From: Vandiemenella viatica
Lineage: Eukaryota > Arthropoda > Insecta > Orthoptera > Morabidae
Length of the DNA: 64,000 bases
Direction: 5' to 3'
NCBI GenBank assembly: GCA_031002005.1
Contig: CM061920.1
Span: forward strand, 114,132,095 to 114,196,094
The translations under genes were made by a program, and so were the position numbers. The first letter of the stretch is position 1; the number at the start of each line of letters is the position of its first letter. Under the pieces are notes generated by a model that saw nothing but the letters and a program-made list of their open reading frames with translations, ran no database searches and had not been told where the DNA came from. Of this stretch, positions 33,540 through 42,883 are shown piece by piece.

Positions 33540-35105
33540 TTTAATATAATTTCTAAGCATCTGTAAAAAAATTAACTGACAGAACACTGAAATAAAAGTA
33601 AGTACTGCATTTAAATTGAAAAATCAATCATTAGATGCTTATATTTACACAATATTCTTTTAAAATATAGAAGTATTCCTTAAATTCTTTGTCCATAGAT
33701 ATATAAGGTAAAAAATTTAATTTTCGAGCATCTATGTTAGCAAAAGTTTTGTTACTTAGCAAGGGTCAGGATAACAACTTGCATTTGACATTACAGCAGG
33801 GCATGAATAATTATTTTTTAAATAATTTAATCTATGTCCTATTATTAAAATCATTAATTTGTTTGAATGGATAGCTACATTCTGATCACGCTCTGTGCAT
33901 CCTAGACTATAATTAAAACAAATATTAGGTGGCATAATGTACATTTATAAGATTTATTTTAATTTTCTTTGCTTTCACTGAGCAATATTACTGAGGCTAT
34001 CATTTGAACAACATGTAGCTGTATCAGCAATTCTAACATAATATCAGCCTGAATCTTGGATAACAAATTTTTGGTCAAATTTATATTGCGATGCATAATT
34101 GCCACTAAAATGTGATACAGTATGTGTATTAATATGCGTGAGATTGAGGTATTGTTTTTATGGTGGCAAGTTTAGCGTAATATGTGGTTAGGTTGAAATG
34201 CAACCTGGACCCAGATGGAAACAGAAACCTTTTGCTACAGCTCAAGGCCCAAGGAATTACATCGAATTTTATTTTACCAAGCATGGTGGGTGACGTTCTG
34301 GCCTCGCATTTGGGAGGATGCGTGTTCGAATTCCCTTCAGTGCATCCAGATTTGGGTTTTCCATGGTTTCCCCAAATCACTCCAGGTGAATGCCGGGATG
34401 CTTCCTTCAAAAGGCCATGACCGAATTCCTTCCCATTCCTTGTCCCCAGTCCCATCCAGCCTCTAATGACCTTAGCCATTGACGAGGCGTAAAGCCACAA
34501 GAAATAAGGAAGATTTTTATTTTATAACAATTCTATTTAGTTAAGAAATTGCTAAGAAATGAATTGTCAGAACACTGAAAGATAAGTGTATTTTGTTTAA
34601 ATTGGCATATTAGGTTTTTTAACTGAAATTATTGCATGGTTTTAATGAAAGAAGTTCTAATTTGATCATGATATATGTGGCCTAAACCACAATTAAATAT
34701 TATGTGGCATAGTGTAAGCTGTTAAGATTTATGTTTAGCATCCTTCATTTTCACTGGGGTCATTATTTCAGCCGATGTAAGCTGTGTCAGCCGTTAAAAC
34801 ATTGATCTTCATCACAGGTAATAAGAAAGAAAGGTGTAAGAACCTGTGAAGATTTGGGATCAAGTTTATATCATGATGCTTGATGACACTGATATGAACA
34901 GGGAATGTATTAATTGGTGTGGGATGGACACTTTGCTTTTCTAGCGGCAATATTAGTGGAGATTGTGGTTAGGCTGAATGCAACCTGAATCAAGCTAACA
35001 ACTGAAGCTTTTTGCTACAGTACAAGGGACGATAAATTATAAAAAGCTTTACTTTATAACAATTCCATTTAGTTAAGAAACTGCAGAGAAATAAATTACC
35101 ATAAC
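33540..35105 (+). repeat. Tandem repeat of ~0.6 kb units carrying a SINE
   Basis: Two units and the start of a third. Shared blocks are TTAGTTAAGAAATTGCTAAG and CAGAACACTGAAA near the start, ATTATGTGGCATAGTGTAAG in the middle and GGTTAGGTTGAAATGCAACC ... TTTTTGCTACAG near the end. Unit 1 is about 33560-34265, unit 2 about 34515-35035, and unit 3 begins at 35041. SINE family 2 (34283-34505) is inserted at the first unit boundary. No coding sequence. Confidence 0.65.
34283..34505 (+). mobile_element. tRNA-derived SINE, family 2, copy a
   Basis: Head with GTGACGTTCTGGCCTCGCAT and B-box GTGTTCGAATTCC, then the body CATGGTTTCCCCAAATCACT, CCAGGTGAATGCCGGGATGC, TTCCTTCAAAAGGCCATGACC and a tail with GTAAAGCCACAAG AAATAAG. 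It is unlike SINE family 1 at 1747. A truncated second copy is at 37674-37788. Confidence 0.75.
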
Positions 35106-35129
35106 ACACCGTTAAACCCATGTGCTTTG

Positions 35130-35490
35130 GTGCTAGTCTTGAATAATCTATAACCGATCGTGCTGAAGTGTAAAAGTGCAATGTAATTGTTTCTGCAGTT
35201 ATGGGTTTATCGGGATTTTTCTTGCTACTTGTCTCCTGGTTTATACCGGCAATATTTTATTTTTGTACAAGAATTCCGATTATGTAGATAGGTCAACATA
35301 ATGTTGTACTAAATTTGAAGACTACAGTGTTTGAAATTTACATTGAAGGTCTACAGTGAACATTATTTAAAACCTACCTTCACCTGCTGCAGTTATCAGC
35401 TGGTTGCTGACTAAATGTCAATCTATCCTTAGGCCATACTAATCGTCAAAGTACAGCGTAACTGTTATGCTCTAATCCCAGCTAACAGCA
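35130..35490 (+). repeat. Dispersed repeat R2, copy 1, third piece
   Basis: Matches 37325-37672 (AATCTATAACCGATCGTGCT, TTGTCTCCTGGTTTATACC, ATGTTGTACTAAATTTGAAG). It completes copy 1, which is spread over 28498-35490. Confidence 0.75.
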
Positions 35491-36007
35491 GGTGTGACAT
35501 GGCGACTATTACAAGATTGAGTTAACACACCAATATGGTGTAACTTTTGTGTATTGAGATGTTTAGTTTTGTGTTTTTTGGGGTATAATTTAAGAAATGG
35601 AAATGAACACTTAAGAGATAAGGAACATTTATTAAAAATGGTTAAAAGGGCACTTCTGAAAAAAAAAAATAATAATAAAAAAAAACTGTAATAGAAATTG
35701 AAACTAATTATTTGTGAATCATGATCAGATGTTAAGTGAAACACAATACTTGGGAAAATGTAAACACTTATAAGATCTAAAATGGGACCATTCAATTAAT
35801 TCCAGAAAATTTGATAAATTTCTATGTAACATTATATATTTTGATGCAAATTTTTTGTAACATTTGTTTGAGAAAGAGGGTGAGGGGATGATTAATGACT
35901 AAAAGCAAGCAAACTCCTGCAATAGTTAGGAAAAGGGGGAACATCACTTTTATTTTCTAAGTAAAATGTTAGTTAGTTATTTGGCACAAAGTAAATTCAG
36001 TTTAAGG
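35491..36007. other. No recognised feature
   Basis: Low-complexity AT-rich DNA including an A/T run near 35660-35690; the minus-strand ORF there is made of that low-complexity sequence. Confidence 0.5.
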
Positions 36008-37672
36008 GGACATGTCATATAACCTAAGTTTTGTTAATAAATTATCAAAATTAATTTAAAGATTTGCGAGCTAGTATTGGTCCTATTGTAAACCACGTTT
36101 AAAACTATTTTCTTACAGTTTTCAAGTCATAAGTAGGAGTAGACAGCCAGATTCGAACATTACGATTTGTAAAGATTGGCCACATAAAGAAGATCTCCTT
36201 GTTTGTTAATAGAAAACATTACATTCATGTACAGAGTTGCAGGAAGTTATCATGATTAAAATGAGGTGGGACGCTTCAGGGTTACAAAATTGTACTGAGG
36301 AGACATTTGATTTTCAAGTTGAAATTCAAGGATGGTTGTAAATGTTAATGAAACATTTAAATAATTTCTAAGCTCTTAGTTTTAAAGCTACAGATGTTAT
36401 TTATAGTTTAAAAGATGCACTGAACTTTAAAGCACATAATGTAAACAATTTGAATCTGTAGGTAAAAGTTAAGTAACGTTTTTGTAAGATTTTGTACAAA
36501 AATTAGTATTTCGAGAAGAAAATTTAGTTTTCACATAAGTATTCTTTGGCTGAACACAGAATGGGGAGTATATTTAAAACAAAGTTGAATTTTTTCTGAG
36601 TGTAAGGAGCATGTTTTCATAAAAAAAAATCCATGCAGCACTTTGGCAGAATAGGAAAAAGTAAATTAACAACAATTTGGAAAATATGGCGGTATCCTGT
36701 TATGAATTTGCAGGTAGATTTAAAATGAGATTTTGAAACTATATTAAGGAGGTTTTTTACCAGTTACATAACTTCATATTATAGGGAAAGATCCATTCTA
36801 AAATGTTTAAAACAGATTTTATCTAGGTAGCACAAAAACTTTGGGAAATAGCGAAAGTAGTAATTTTAAGTTTTGGATTACACTAGGAAAGAAAGTTGTA
36901 GGCAAGTTGTATAATATGCCAAAAGATCTGGAAGGAGATGTTGATTATTTTAAACTCAGAATTAGCACCATCGATCGCATATGGAACAAATGAGAGCGAA
37001 TTTTATTTCGCAACACTTTGATAATATTTTACTACTAAAGCCAAAGAAATTTTTGTAATGACTTGTTTTGACATTTAGGGAACAGGCTACCTCTCATAAT
37101 GATTTCAGGCAGATTAGAGGAAAAATTAGGCTTTGTGATAGAAAAATCCCAGGAGGCTTTGTGAAATAAACTAGGTCTTCTACAAATAGACCCTCAAAAA
37201 TCATGGTGAGGGTGGTCTTCTGAAAGCACTCATGGAGATAGGTCACGTTTAGCATATATTTGATTTGGCGCTATGTGTGATGCACAGTCAGTAAGTTAGA
37301 TGGGAATGATTTGAGGCTAGGCAACCATCCTGAATAGTCTATAACCGATTGTGCTGAAGTGTATACACACCATGTAATTGAACCTTCTTAATTTTGGGGT
37401 TTATCAGGATTTTTCTTGCTAATTGTCTCCTGGTTTATACCTGCAATATTTTATTTTTGGAGAAGGACTACGATGATTGGTCACCATAATGTTGTACTAA
37501 ATTTGAAGAATACAGTGTTTGAAATTTATATTGAAGGTCTACAATGAACTTTATAAAAAATCTACTTTCATCTGCAGAGATAATCAGGTAGTTGGCCACC
37601 AAATGTTAATCTATCCAAAGGTCAAAGTTCAGCCTAACTGTTATGCTTTAACTTGGGTTAACAACTGGTACT
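36008..37672 (+). repeat. Dispersed repeat R2, copy 2, uninterrupted
   Basis: About 1.67 kb matching, in order, the three pieces of copy 1 (28498-28850, 32485-33535, 35130-35490). Copies have diverged through many substitutions and indels. There is no ORF of note and no obvious terminal repeats; it may be the non-coding part of a large element. Confidence 0.75.
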
Positions 37673-37673
37673 G

Positions 37674-37788
37674 AGCATGGTGAGTGAACAGTTAACATTC
37701 TGTCCTCACATATGGGCAGATGCAGGTTCAAATCTACTACCTGGCATCCAAATATCCAGATTTAAAAAAAAAAAAAAAAAAAAAAAAA
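37674..37788 (+). mobile_element. SINE family 2, copy b, with poly(A)
   Basis: AGCATGGTGAGTGA, ACATTCTGTCCTCACATATG, B-box-like AGGTTCAAATCTA and GGCATCCAAATATCCAGATTT match 34276-34360. It then runs straight into about 24 A (37765-37788), so it is a 3'-truncated, retroposed copy. Confidence 0.65.
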
Positions 37789-37794
37789 CAATTT

Positions 37795-38340
37795 TTGAAA
37801 ACCAGTGGTGGATATCATCTCAAAAGAAGTAAAGAAGGAATACAAAATATACTGAAAATGTGGAATAATAAGATTGAAGAATATGGAATGAAGCTGAACC
37901 CAACAAAAACAGTATGGGTAGCACTAAAAATTATCAAAATAATACAGATAAAATTAAAAGACTGCAAAGGTTGAATGTGTTGACCAGATCCGATACCTTG
38001 GGACCATAATTGCTAATAATGGTAAAAGTGATTTAGAAATAATGAATAGAGTAACTAAAGGGACCAACTTTTTACAGTATCATACGGGCTTACTGTGGGC
38101 AATGAAGGTTCCTGGTAGAACAAAAATTGCCTCATACAAATCATATATCATTCTTGTTCTCACATTTGCAGTGGAAACATACACACTAACATCAAAGGAC
38201 CTTAGCAAGATTCAACACTGTGAAATGAAGTTTCTTAGAACTGCACACTAGAAAACGAGACATATAAAGAACGATGAGATTAGATCAAACCTAGAATTAA
38301 TGGAATCCATGCAAGAGAGTCTTAGATCATCTAGATTTAA
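37795..38340 (+). pseudogene. LINE-D reverse transcriptase, C-terminal half
   Basis: Plus-strand pieces NILKMWNNKIEEYGMKLNP, RYLGTIIANNGKSDLEI-like residues near 37995-38040, and SYIILVLTFAVETYTLTSKD then QHCEMKFLRTAH, the post-palm and thumb region of the same LINE type as 27480-28498. Both pieces lie in the same direction and complement each other; they may be one copy split by 28499-37790. Confidence 0.7.
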
Positions 38341-39860
38341 ATGGTTATTAATTAATTAATTTAATTGTGTGGAGCAGTTCCCTAATCATCTAACTATATA
38401 TATGTAGGGTTGGATAATGGAAACAAAGAAACAACTGTGAGGCACTGAAAATATGATCGGATAGGTAAAAATAAATAGATACCCGTCACTTACCACAGAT
38501 GAAGGCAGGAGGGCCAGACGAACACGTAAAAACACAAAAACATAAACAAATTGCACAATTTTTTGACATGAGTCTTAATCATGTGAGAGGTGAAACATAT
38601 GGCAGGGGAAAAGATGTGGTCATATCCCAACCCGCCACATGAATAAAGCATAGGCGGAAATCGCACGGTGGTGGTAGAGTTATATATTCTTTTATAATTG
38701 GAATGTTAAATACCTCCCCTATTTACTATTCTGATTTACAAATTTTAATTTTAAATTCCTTAAGCATTTTGGAGAATTATTCATGACTACACTTGGTAAT
38801 TTGTTGTCGCCCTTCCCCTTCCATCCACTATTCCTAATTCTTTGACCAATATCCCTCCAAGCACCACCACAAACATATGCCCTGTACATGTCCAGCACTC
38901 TCTTCACCCTCCTCCTTTCCTCCAATGAGTCCCCATCCAGCTCCTTTATCACATCGGTTACTGACTGGGTCCTGCTATAATTTGCACAAACAAATCTGGC
39001 TGCTCTTCATTGTACCACTTTCTTCTCCTGCATTTGATAACTAAAATGGGGGGTCCCAAACTACACCACCATATTCAACTAATGGTCTGACGAAAGTTTT
39101 GTAACTAAACTCTGTCAAATGCCTTAGAAAGAACTAGTGCCACGCTATCAACTTGGCCTCCCTTGTCCAATTCATCTGAAATATCTTGCATGTAACCCAC
39201 CATCTGAGATTCACATGAATATCCTTGCCTAAAGCCATATTGTTGATCTGAAAACCAGTTTCTTTCCTCACAGACATTTCTGATATAATTGCATATCAGC
39301 CTCTCAATAATTTTGCCTATTACTGATGTCAAACTAATTGGCCTGTAATGTTCAACCCTATTTGTTTCCCCTCTTTATGAACTGGTACTAATATCACTCT
39401 TTCCCAGTCCTCTGGTAAGTGCAAGACTCCAAACTGATTTTAAATAAAATTTCACGGTAAGGTACAATATCGTATCCCACGATCTTTAATAAATCTGTAG
39501 TAATATTATCTACACCAGCCCCCCCCCTTTTTTTTAGGATTTTGAGTTCTTTCATAATTTTCTGAGAATTTATATCAAATTTTGTAGTTCCCTCATTTAT
39601 GCTTTTAGGGAGACAAACTATCCTCTGATTCGTTCCCACCCATCTTCGGACGATTGTCCCTAGTTGTATCACTAAATGTGTCACTCAATATCTCTGCAAC
39701 TTTAAAATCCTCAGTGAGCTTAACTCTGTTCTTATCGACAATAGTCTGAATAATATTTTGTCCATGATGGATTGGTGGAACATCCGCGACTGTGATGTCA
39801 AATATGGGTTGTAAAAAATACAGCAACCAGTCACAATATGATTTTGTTTATTAAACCATT

Positions 39861-39893
39861 ACCGGTTTCGAGCTATACCTGCTCATCTTCAGA
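39861..39893 (-). ncRNA. Hammerhead-like core, left arm
   Basis: On the minus strand: CTGAAGA (fits CUGANGA), a GAGC/GCTC stem with loop, then CGAAAC, then CGGTAAT. A U separates the core from the stem, so folding is not certain. Confidence 0.4.
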
Positions 39894-40137
39894 TGGTTTG
39901 TAAATTTTACATCAACATCAGTGCTAGTGCAGCGCATGTTTGTAAATATGTGCATTTATAGTGCTTTAGTTTTGCTTTCGGATATATTCAGATGCAAAAT
40001 GTAAGTAATAACAAATTGTAATCTTCTTCATCATACCTTATTAATTTATGCTCAATAAACAAATACTTCTTTTGTTACTGTAGGACAACCATACATTCCT
40101 GTATATTACATTTGGTGATGTAAAATTTACAAACCAT

Positions 40138-40169
40138 CTGAAGATGAGCAGGTATAGCTCGAAACCGGT
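40138..40169 (+). ncRNA. Hammerhead-like core, right arm
   Basis: Same sequence as the left arm in the opposite direction (CTGAAGATGAGC then GCTCGAAACC). Only the core is visible; helices I and III were not established. Confidence 0.4.
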
Positions 40170-41453
40170 AATTGTTTAATAAACAAAATCATATTGTGAC
40201 TGGTTGCTGTATTTTTTACAACCCAATAGTCTGAATATCTTCCCTTCCCCTCAGTTTTCTAATATAGTCATAGAAATTTCTAGATGCATCATTCATTTGT
40301 CCTTCCGCATCAATAATATTCTCCATAAACCCATCTTTTTGCTCTTATTAATAGCTTGTGTAGTTGTTTTAAGTATTCCCTACTGCGTTCCTGTCTCTTA
40401 AATCTGTTGTGTTCCCATCTCACTAGCCTCTTTAACCTTCTCACCTCCCTATTGCAGTATGTAGGTTCAATACTTATCTTTATTTTCTGTTTTGGAGTAG
40501 GAATTCTCTCACCTTTTTTATTATCTCTTTAAACTCTTCCTATTTTGTCTCCATTGTACTTGTGCCAACATTCCATTTGCTTAAACTTTTCCTGAAATAT
40601 CTCTTCAATTCTAAACTCTGTGCCTTTTTATAATTATACCTTCCCCCCCCCCCCCGCCTTTCTATTTAGGCCACGGGCTTACTGAATCTCCTAAATCCAT
40701 TAGTACCACACAGTGTGTCAGGGACAAGTCGTATACTGGGGTTGAGGTACCGACTATTTCCCCTGAACCAGATGTCGTCCAAAATATTCTAAGACCAAAA
40801 GAAAGTTCTGTAACCGTGTTAAAATGTTTATGCTAACTGTTAACATTGACCACAGTCGCCACTTGTAGTTTTAAACCCACCACAAGAAGGGTACTAAAGT
40901 ATAAATGAAAGTCACAAGTCGAAATCACAGAATTATATTTTCCAAAATTTTCACGTTAATAATGTCATTTTACAGTTAGCAAGGCCATCGGACATTCATC
41001 TTCACCAAAAATCACAAGTTGAGAATCAAGAGCACAGACCGCGATCCCCCAGGTAAAACAAAACAAAATTCGAAATTCACATGTTTGGAGATTGATAGTC
41101 CGAAATGACAAAGGTTTCAGCTTTCAAAAAATGGCCGCCACTAACGCGTCCTGTCCATAGACTCGTGTCCAGCCTGACCTACCATGACGTCACCACTTCC
41201 CATGATCCTCCTCGCTCACCATACCGCCACCGTTGAATTCACTACACGAGAAGTTACATGATGTCACTACGAGAGGTTCCAGCCAAGTGCCCCTTCCACA
41301 TCTCCTAGCTGACTTATATAAGCTCGGGTCACGTGGTGCAGCTTTTCTCCGAAAAATTACCAAATATGGATGTGTGAAGTGACCTACCATATTAGTCAAT
41401 GTTTTGTTACCTTTTTAAAATTGGCTTTAATTACTAACTTGAAATTAGGCTCA

Positions 41454-41975
41454 AGTAGTGTCTACACACCGGTGCGGCGCCATCTTGTTTTCCCCCCCCT
41501 CCGATTTTAATTGATTTTAATTGATTTTAATTGAATTGCGTGGGGTCCTTAATTGATTTTAATTGATTTTAATTAATGTTAATTGATTTTAATTAATTTT
41601 AATTAATTTTAATTGATTTTAATTGAGGCTAATTAATTTTAATTGATTTTAATTGAGGCTAATTGATTTTAATTGATTTGCGGAGGGGGGAGCCTTAATT
41701 GATTTTAATTAATGCTAATTGACTCACGCCTTGGAGCGGAGGGGAGCCGAGGAACTAGGGTCGCTCCCCACGCAGCTGCAGGATGCGGGCTCGTAATTGA
41801 ATGCGCCACACCCGAATTATCGCTCCCCTCGCAAGCGGCAGGATGCGGGTTCGTAATTGAATACACACAGCTGCACCACACCCGAATTATCGCTCCCCAC
41901 GCAGCTGCAGGATGCGGGTCCGTAATTGAATGCGCCACACCCGGAAGCCATCAATTATCGCTCCCCACGCAGCTG
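41454..41975 (+). repeat. Polinton left terminal inverted repeat
   Basis: Begins AGTAGTGTCTACACACCGG, then GGCGCCATCTTGTTTT, a C-run, and about 200 bp of TTGATTTTAA repeats (41505-41710). Next come 60-70-bp GC-richer units with ATCGCTCCCCACGCAGCTGC and AGGATGCGGGTTCGTAATTG. It matches the inverse of 53868-54354 throughout, with small length differences in the repeats. Unit repetition continues beyond the TIR to about 42080. Confidence 0.93.
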
Positions 41976-42145
41976 CAGGATGCGGGTTCGTAATTGAATG
42001 AGCACAGCTGCACCACACTCGAATTATCGCTCCCCACGCAGCTGCAGGATGCGGGTTCGTAATTGAATGCGCACAGCTGAGCCACTACATTCATCATCGT
42101 GGGCGCAGTCTTCCCACACCAATTCTCCATGGCTCCAGACGCGTG

Positions 42146-42153
42146 TATAAATA
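42146..42153 (+). promoter_or_regulatory. TATA box of the Polinton polymerase gene
   Basis: TATAAATA, 34 bp upstream of an initiator-like CCAGTCT (A at 42180) and 76 bp upstream of the first ATG at 42222. The spacing is normal for an arthropod core promoter. It lies just inside the left TIR-associated repeats. Confidence 0.7.
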
Positions 42154-42221
42154 GGGCTGAGACCCCCCTTCTGCCATCCAGTCTTCTCTGAGTCGTCGAG
42201 CTGAAAACTTCAATCATCGCA

Positions 42222-42784
42222 ATGTCTTCTGAGGATCTTAGCTTATTCAGCGATATTGGTAAGTAAATTATTGTTATTTAACTTGTTTTTTCTGGCTGTT
42301 TTAAATTCTTTCACATATACTGATGAGCTTTTTTTTTCTGCTTCAGACATTGATGAAATTCTCGCTGAGGATGATTTCGGTAATGATAATATTTTTTTAA
42401 CGTAACTATATTTATGAAAATGTATAGTGCTGAAGCAGTAGTCTATATTATTAATTTATTTGTTCGCAGGTGATTTGGATATTTCATTCAGCGACCTTTT
42501 TTATTTCAGTACGTATTTATCTATAGATTATTTTTTTTCCCATGTCTTTATAACTATTGCTAATACATTATTTTCTTTTTCAGATGAACCATCACGCCCA
42601 GAGAAGCGTAAGGGAAATTCTCAAGAAATAAGTAGCCCAAAAAGAGCTTGTGATTGCTCACAATGGAGCATGCTCCCAAATATTGACGTGGATGTGCCGC
42701 AGAGCATGTCACCACCACATAGCATGCCGCCAACTCCGCCACCACAATGGGTTCTTCCACAACCACCAGCACACTGGAATATCG
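42222..42784 (+). CDS. Polinton polymerase gene, predicted 5' exons 1-4
   Basis: Predicted exons: 42222-42258 (from ATG), 42347-42379, 42470-42508, 42584-42784. Each is bounded by AG and GT, all introns fall after the first base of a codon, and the joined frame stays open into the exon starting 42884. The exons encode MSSEDLSLFSDI, DIDEILAEDDF, DLDISFSDLF and a longer piece with EKRKGNSQEISSPKRA and a proline-rich end (MPPTPPPQWVLPQPP). The short acidic/hydrophobic peptides look alike, as if from exon duplication. Function is unknown; a spliced leader in front of pPolB is unusual. The donor at 42509 (GTACGT) is the least certain. Confidence 0.6.
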
Positions 42785-42883
42785 GTAAGTCCAGTACATC
42801 AGTAATTTACCTATATTATTTTATGCTTACAAAATTATGTTTTTCATGATACTAAAACATTTTTCTCCTTTTTTATGTTTCAG

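Larger units (their letters stand above)
39753..40225. mobile_element. Inverted-repeat retroelement, Penelope-like?
   Basis: Two nearly identical arms of about 110 bp (39805-39913 and its inverse 40117-40225) flank about 200 bp. The duplication ATAGTCTGAATA (39741-39752 and 40226-40237) shows it inserted in LINE-A copy 2; at 12 bp or more this is longer than usual for DNA transposons and fits target-primed retrotransposition. A 52-bp extension (39753-39804) exists on the left only. Each arm holds CTGAAGATGAGC, a loop, then GCTCGAAACCGGT, the layout of hammerhead ribozyme motifs known from Penelope-like elements. No protein is encoded. Class assignment is an inference. Confidence 0.6.
38341..40711 (-). 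mobile_element. LINE-A copy 2 (3' part)
   Basis: The minus-strand LINE ends 3' in the repeated TTAATTAATT tail (38347-38366). C-terminal domain pieces lie at 38952-38719 (LEERRRVKRVLDMYRAYV). RT fingers lie at 39332-39105 (ERLICNYIRNVCEERNWFSD, GYSCESQMVGYMQDI, DSVALVLSKAFDRV) and the RT N-terminus at 39684-39394. The endonuclease-RT linker is at 40250-40700. Near 39095 the palm with its FADD site is deleted. An inverted-repeat element (39753-40225) and a long LTR (from 40716) interrupt it; the endonuclease continues at 56351-56580. Confidence 0.85.

Noticed and set aside
35472..35795. Minus-strand ORF with a hydrophobic Leu/Phe run
   Set aside because: The run comes from an A/T-rich simple sequence (AAT/AAA); there is no start context or homologous copy.
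41505..41710. CRISPR-like or satellite array (TTGATTTTAA repeats)
   Set aside because: The repeats are about 10 bp with no unique spacers, and are part of the Polinton TIR.
41705..42217. ORFs in the Polinton TIR units
   Set aside because: They follow the tandem repeat period and occur in both TIR copies in both directions; no start context or family feature.
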